DNA of 9,904 bases from Bacteriovoracaceae bacterium (GTDB taxonomy: Bacteria; Bdellovibrionota; UBA1018). Below, piece by piece: positions 5,853 through 9,904 of this stretch; position 1 is the first letter of the stretch, and each line of letters opens with the position of its first letter. The DNA lies in the NCBI GenBank assembly GCA_023250795.1, contig JAHFAB010000041.1, forward strand, positions 1 to 9,904, read 5' to 3'. Below the pieces are notes generated by a model. That model made no database searches, had not been told where the DNA came from, and was given only the letters and a program-made list of their open reading frames with translations. A program made the position numbers and the translations under genes.

Positions 5853-8800
5853 AATTACAACTCTATTGTGTAATATTTTTGATCGTATTTCTAACACATT
5901 CGAGCTTTTGTTTAGAAAATCCTACAAATATACTTTCCAAACTCAATGAACGGCTTGTGAGAACAGACTCTTCGATCCAGTTAGTAAGAAACAAAATTGC
6001 GGCTAGTACAAATGCACCGTTTCTACCTGATCTTTATCAACAACTTGGTGAGTTATTATTAGAAAAGGCTAATGCAATATATTTTCTTCACGCTGAAAAA
6101 TCTGGAAAAACAACTCAACCCATTTCACCGAATAATGGTACGGAAAACACAGTCCAAGATCGACAAGTCTTAGGGCTACAAAATGAAGCAATATCTGTCT
6201 TCAACCGTATTCTAGAGAGCTTTCCTAATTATGCAAGAAAAGCAAATACACTTTTTCTGCTAGCTGCTACTTTGAGAGCTGTTGATAATACTCCGCACTT
6301 TATTGAAACAATCAATACAATGATTAAAGATTTTCCTAAAACTATTGAAACATTTCGTGCAAGACTTCTCATGGCACAGCATCTCTTTGAACGAAAGATC
6401 TTCGACGAAGCTCTAAAATTTCTGGAACCAGTAAAAAATTGTTCTTTTGTTTATGAAAAAAATCTTGCTCTTTATCGCTCAGCCTTAATCTTGATGGGTA
6501 TGGACAAACCACGTGATTCTCTTGTATCACTTGAAACAATAATCAATGATCCTGATCTTGACCAGGTAAAGTCAGAAAATCTAAAACATGACGCACTGGT
6601 CGAATCCATTCGTTCATTTACAATAGTTCACTCAAACGAACAAAACCCAGTCGAATACTATTTGAAACTTTCCCCTTCAGAAGAACTTTTTCAAGAAGTC
6701 ATTGAGAAGTTAGCATTTCGTTACATTGATCTAAAACTATATTCACAAGCTGTAATGCTTTTTAGAGCCCTCAGCGAAAGAATTAGAGATCCCGAAAGAG
6801 TTCTCAATATCTATCACCAAGCTTTGTTAACGATCCCACCTCAAGACCGCATTCGAATACCGGCTTCTGAACTCAGCAGAGTTCTCCAAACACTTAAGCT
6901 GTGGACCTCATATTTTAAAATAACAGAATCAACTCGAAATGAAGTTTATGCTTTTTTTGAGACTCAGATCAGAGATCTAGGCACACGCAATCACGACGCA
7001 AGTAAACTTGCGTCGACATCAGAAAACAAAAAAACACTACTAACACAAGCACGAGACTATTACCTTCTCTATTTGAAATTCTTTCAAAAAACTCAATATT
7101 CATCGAAAATTTTGACTAATCTTGCTGATGTTTACTTTAATCAGAAAGATTATTTTCACAGTGGAGAAACTTATTACCGCGCTTATTTAGAAGAAAATGA
7201 AGGCCATCGCCCAACCGAAAAAACAAATGAGTTACTAAAAAATGCTATCTTTAGTTTTCAACAGAGAGATATTGATTCTTTCTACGAACAGCTAAGAGGC
7301 CGAGCACTTCTACTTAAAACTATCGAAAACTATCAAAAAGACAATCCTCAACTGAGATCAGATCCTAAGCTGAACTTCGTATATCTTAAAACAATGTATG
7401 AACAAGGATTCTACGATTTTGTAATACCAAGTCTATATAAATTCATATCTAGGTTTGCAACATCGCCATACGCAACTGATGCAGTAGATTTGATTCTTGA
7501 CTATTACAACACAATCAATGATCTAAAAGGTCTCACTGCCTCTGCATCAAAACTACTTGCAATGGGTATTCCAAACCCAAAGCTCAATCAACATATTCGT
7601 GGAATACAAACATCTGCCAGTTTCAAAAGAGTTGAAAAACAGATACAAAGCGCATTAGGTTACAATAATTCAGCTGAGGGAAAACAATACCTAAATGCTG
7701 CTTTATCAAGTGGAGACGCTTCATTGATAGATGCCGCTCTCAAAGAAGCGCTAAACCTAAGTAAATCAGAAAAAGATATTGATACATTTTTTAATTCAGC
7801 AAATGCTCTCGTAGAAAAAGAACTCAAACTCGAAAGAAAATCAGACCTTCTAAATTCTATTGCATCTGAAAATATAAAATTAACACGCTTTGTTGGCGCG
7901 GAACAAGCGTTTATTCGGATCTTCCAACTTGGAGCAAATCAAGAGATAAAACTGAAATCTTTTTCAGAAAGAATAAAAATCGCACTTCTTTTAAGAGATG
8001 TCAAGACTCTTGGAGCATTGAGTGAATATGCTGAATGGACTTCTCTAGATGATGAACTAAAAAAACGTTCATATGCATTGGCAATCGATCTTCTTCTTTC
8101 TGGAGCGGCACCCCCTCAATCGCTCTTACAAAAACTCACCCAAGACTCGATGGATGAAAATACATTAGTACTCCTTTATCGCTCCAAAGGACTCCTTCTT
8201 TCGCAGTTTCAACAAAAAATATTTACTGCTATTCAGAATTTATGCTTTCAACAATCACAATCTGTCCTCTGTAGATGGAAAAAACTTGACCTTTCAGAAA
8301 ATATATCAGGAAAATTCATTGCTAGCCTCTCTTCGACATCTCTGATTCCAGAATCATTAGAATTAAAGGGGAATGAATTCGTTTCTATTGATAAAATCTA
8401 CCGAGAAATAGAAAACAGTGGAGATCCCTATTTAGATTCTATGGTAACAATCAAATCACACTTTCTTTATTCAAAATTTGCAGATTTTCTAGGCAAAATG
8501 AGCGACAAAAACCCATCTCTTCAAGAACCACTCCGCCAAAAAATGAATGAATCACTGAGTGCTGCACGAAAGTTTCAACAGTCTTGTCAAAACATTATAA
8601 CTAGCGCGGCATTGCCTCAGCGTTATTCTGGATTTTGCATCGGAATACAAAACATTAGTATCGACACCTTTCTCTCCAAACCGATACGAAGCTTCGGAAC
8701 TAGATCCTCTAAAGACCCAATGAATAAGAAAATTCTTGAACTTCAGAAAAAACTTTTAGCTGGAGAAGACAGGCTACGATCCATTCTGTCATTAGCAAAA

Positions 8801-9025
8801 GAATATTTACTTATGGGGAATAACTCTCACGCTGCAGGAACAGCAAATTTTGGGCTTTCTCTGGGCCTTACTACCGCCAACGAATCAGAAGGAGAATTGA
8901 AAATTATTTTAGGATGTAGCCTAATAGAATTGGGCTTTATTAGCGAAGCTAATTTCCAGCTCAACAGCACAAAACATTCGAATCAACAAAAAACAAGATG
9001 CCTAAATGAGGCTAAAAATATATGA
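5849..9025 (+). CDS. Very long exported helical-repeat (TPR-like) protein, about 1058 aa
   Basis: Residues 1-21 form a signal peptide (short KLQ n-region, hydrophobic core, SSFC end); the rest is almost wholly alpha-helical with no further membrane segment, so a periplasmic solenoid is expected. TPR-like pairs are best seen at 108-126, 132-195 and 401-446 (NLADVYFNQKDYFHSGETYY core); later helices are more divergent. A polar linker lies at about 380-395. No catalytic motif was found. The frame is open from 5774, but the start was set at ATG 5849 because the signal peptide begins there and it overlaps the previous stop as ATGA; ATG at 5840 (three residues longer) is possible. Large TPR proteins such as GltD, GltE and GltI occur in Myxococcus gliding clusters beside barrel genes; a scaffold bridging the periplasm is my inference. 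Its start is coupled to the 449-aa gene and its end to the next barrel. Confidence 0.83.
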   Translation: MKLQLYCVIFLIVFLTHSSFCLENPTNILSKLNERLVRTDSSIQLVRNKIAASTNAPFLPDLYQQLGELLLEKANAIYFLHAEKSGKTTQPISPNNGTENTVQDRQVLGLQNEAISVFNRILESFPNYARKANTLFLLAATLRAVDNTPHFIETINTMIKDFPKTIETFRARLLMAQHLFERKIFDEALKFLEPVKNCSFVYEKNLALYRSALILMGMDKPRDSLVSLETIINDPDLDQVKSENLKHDALVESIRSFTIVHSNEQNPVEYYLKLSPSEELFQEVIEKLAFRYIDLKLYSQAVMLFRALSERIRDPERVLNIYHQALLTIPPQDRIRIPASELSRVLQTLKLWTSYFKITESTRNEVYAFFETQIRDLGTRNHDASKLASTSENKKTLLTQARDYYLLYLKFFQKTQYSSKILTNLADVYFNQKDYFHSGETYYRAYLEENEGHRPTEKTNELLKNAIFSFQQRDIDSFYEQLRGRALLLKTIENYQKDNPQLRSDPKLNFVYLKTMYEQGFYDFVIPSLYKFISRFATSPYATDAVDLILDYYNTINDLKGLTASASKLLAMGIPNPKLNQHIRGIQTSASFKRVEKQIQSALGYNNSAEGKQYLNAALSSGDASLIDAALKEALNLSKSEKDIDTFFNSANALVEKELKLERKSDLLNSIASENIKLTRFVGAEQAFIRIFQLGANQEIKLKSFSERIKIALLLRDVKTLGALSEYAEWTSLDDELKKRSYALAIDLLLSGAAPPQSLLQKLTQDSMDENTLVLLYRSKGLLLSQFQQKIFTAIQNLCFQQSQSVLCRWKKLDLSENISGKFIASLSSTSLIPESLELKGNEFVSIDKIYREIENSGDPYLDSMVTIKSHFLYSKFADFLGKMSDKNPSLQEPLRQKMNESLSAARKFQQSCQNIITSAALPQRYSGFCIGIQNISIDTFLSKPIRSFGTRSSKDPMNKKILELQKKLLAGEDRLRSILSLAKEYLLMGNNSHAAGTANFGLSLGLTTANESEGELKIILGCSLIELGFISEANFQLNSTKHSNQQKTRCLNEAKNI
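6994..7015 (+). repeat. Perfect 9-bp inverted repeat with TAAA loop inside the long TPR gene
   Basis: CGACGCAAG, then TAAA, then CTTGCGTCG form a perfect hairpin, with five or more G/C pairs in an AT-rich gene. It falls in the part encoding the polar linker around residues 382-390. No T-tract follows, so it is not an ordinary terminator. Confidence 0.7.
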
Positions 9026-9696
9026 AAAAATTGCTTATATTTTTAATGTTTAATTTTATTGTATTTCAATTCCTAAACGAAGAACTTGCTTTATCCTTTG
9101 AGACTGACTTTATTTCGTCTCACCCTTTATTAAAAGAACATATATTCATAGAACCACCTTCTAATATTAACCTTGGAATTGGATTAGTTCCCCTTGGAGC
9201 AGTAAAAAACAAACTGTTCATCGGCTTAGATGTTTTCCAACTTAATTGGACTTTTTCTTTTATTGATTGGGAAATTCTTAGCACTACAATTGGATTTGTA
9301 TTCCCACAAGACAACACTGTAAATGCCAAATATTTTCTAGCTTTAACAAAGCCTAAAATTAGAATTTCCAAAAAAATAAGTATCGGCTTATTAGCAGGAT
9401 ATGAATTCGTTATTTTTCCAAATTTGACTTCCTTTATTGAAAAAAATAACTATGTAACTCCAGACCAACCCTTCAGTTCCAGCTCATTTGTTTATGGATT
9501 TTCGGCTTCTCAGTATCTGTCTATTTCTAATTCTTATAATCTAAAAATTAGTGAACTGTTTTTCAAAGAACACTATTCTGTAGAAAAAACTCAATCCGGT
9601 TGGAATTTTAATTTTTCAAAGAACAGTCAAGCTTTTGACAAAGCGACGGTAGCCCCCTCATGGGTATTCTTGCTTGAAATAGCACTCATAATCTGA
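9022..9696 (+). CDS. Probable outer-membrane beta-barrel protein, family not recognised
   Basis: The 224-residue product starts with KK and a hydrophobic stretch (residues 4-18) that fits a signal peptide cleaved near 23-25. The mature part lacks hydrophobic helices and shows repeated amphipathic strands rich in F, I, S, N and Y (for example around 50-75, 95-125 and 155-175), as expected for a small barrel of 8 to 10 strands. It does not carry the motifs I noted in the first barrel of this operon, so it is either a divergent relative or another family; it ends in EIALII rather than an aromatic residue. The start ATG overlaps the preceding stop as ATGA. It ends 10 nt before the next gene, whose Shine-Dalgarno overlaps its stop region. 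Membrane location is inferred from composition and neighbours. Confidence 0.65.
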   Translation: MKKLLIFLMFNFIVFQFLNEELALSFETDFISSHPLLKEHIFIEPPSNINLGIGLVPLGAVKNKLFIGLDVFQLNWTFSFIDWEILSTTIGFVFPQDNTVNAKYFLALTKPKIRISKKISIGLLAGYEFVIFPNLTSFIEKNNYVTPDQPFSSSSFVYGFSASQYLSISNSYNLKISELFFKEHYSVEKTQSGWNFNFSKNSQAFDKATVAPSWVFLLEIALII

Positions 9697-9701
9697 AGGA
9701 G
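9696..9701 (+). promoter_or_regulatory. Strong Shine-Dalgarno AAGGAG for the last gene
   Basis: AAGGAG begins at the last base of the preceding TGA stop and lies 5 nt before ATG at 9707. It is the only textbook ribosome binding site among the rightward genes, so this gene is probably translated independently. Confidence 0.75.
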
Positions 9702-9706
9702 AAAGA

Positions 9707-9904
9707 ATGACTTTCAATCAAGAAAAATATTGTGTAGTTATATGGCTATTCGTTATTTTTTCTGCAGTTGCTGTACCTCAGGTATTTGCGACTGACCCAC
9801 AGCCCATTACCGCAGATAAACCCATCGAAATAAAAGGACAATCACATGGTGCATCACTGCTCAATTTAGGTGGAGAAAGATTCCAAATCAAATTTATTCG
9901 AATC
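9707..9904 (+). CDS. Exported protein of unknown function (N-terminal part, continues past right edge)
   Basis: Sixty-six codons are open from ATG 9707 to the window end, preceded by a perfect ribosome binding site 10 nt after the second barrel gene. The N-terminus is a signal peptide: polar and charged n-region to about residue 8, hydrophobic core to about 22, and a PQVFA cleavage site after residue 28. The visible mature part (ITADKPIEIKGQSHGASLLN onward) looks beta-rich and has no motif that I can name. There is no lipobox, so it should be periplasmic or outer-membrane associated. It is the fifth gene of the rightward operon and presumably belongs to the same envelope assembly. Confidence 0.8.
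   Translation, partial: MTFNQEKYCVVIWLFVIFSAVAVPQVFATDPQPITADKPIEIKGQSHGASLLNLGGERFQIKFIRI

Noticed and set aside
5894..5911. Possible lipoprotein lipobox (SSFC) in the long TPR protein
   Set aside because: The residue before Cys is Phe and there is no Leu at the -3 position, so it does not fit a lipobox; an ordinary signal peptide is more likely.
9120..9371. Minus-strand ORF of 83 codons inside the second barrel gene
   Set aside because: Antisense to the barrel and lacks a ribosome site; no recognisable domain.

Overview
This window looks like part of an AT-rich genome from a bacterium with two membranes. Gene content and order point to the former deltaproteobacterial lineages, most likely a Bdellovibrionota- or Myxococcota-like organism. 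The main reasons are: (a) a leftward gene series ABC ATPase, ABC permease, prepilin peptidase, PilM, which matches the pilH-pilI-pilD-pilM order of the Myxococcus xanthus type IV pilus cluster; and (b) a rightward series of outer-membrane beta-barrels and long TPR proteins, one barrel resembling the OMP_myx_plus type found in those groups. The taxonomic assignment is inference.

Left half (1-3781, minus strand): one probable operon read leftward. It holds an ABC-2 type ATPase (pilH-like, 3041-3781), its permease (pilI-like, 2251-3048, 8-nt overlap), the prepilin peptidase pilD (1455-2234, probable TTG start), an unrecognised single-pass membrane protein (886-1482, start inside the end of pilD), and pilM (1-839, C-terminus cut by the window edge). 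pilN/O/P/Q would be expected further left. Together these genes would process pilins and build the inner-membrane platform of a type IV pilus.

Centre (3782-3863): an 82-bp divergent intergenic region with two back-to-back sigma70-like promoters whose -35 boxes are 6 bp apart. Both would start transcription only a few bases from the start codons.

Right half (3864-9904, plus strand): five tightly packed genes, all with predicted signal peptides. They encode a 211-aa outer-membrane beta-barrel, a 449-aa periplasmic TPR protein, a very long (about 1058-aa) helical-repeat/TPR protein, a second likely beta-barrel (224 aa), and the start of an exported protein of unknown function. Two ATGA overlaps and a 3-nt gap suggest translational coupling. 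The set looks like the outer-membrane/periplasmic part of a trans-envelope machine of the Glt/gliding-motility kind; that role is inferred from architecture and neighbourhood only.

I saw no tRNA, rRNA, CRISPR array, insertion sequence or transposase. No stretch above 300 bases lacks a gene, and no operon end or terminator falls in the window.
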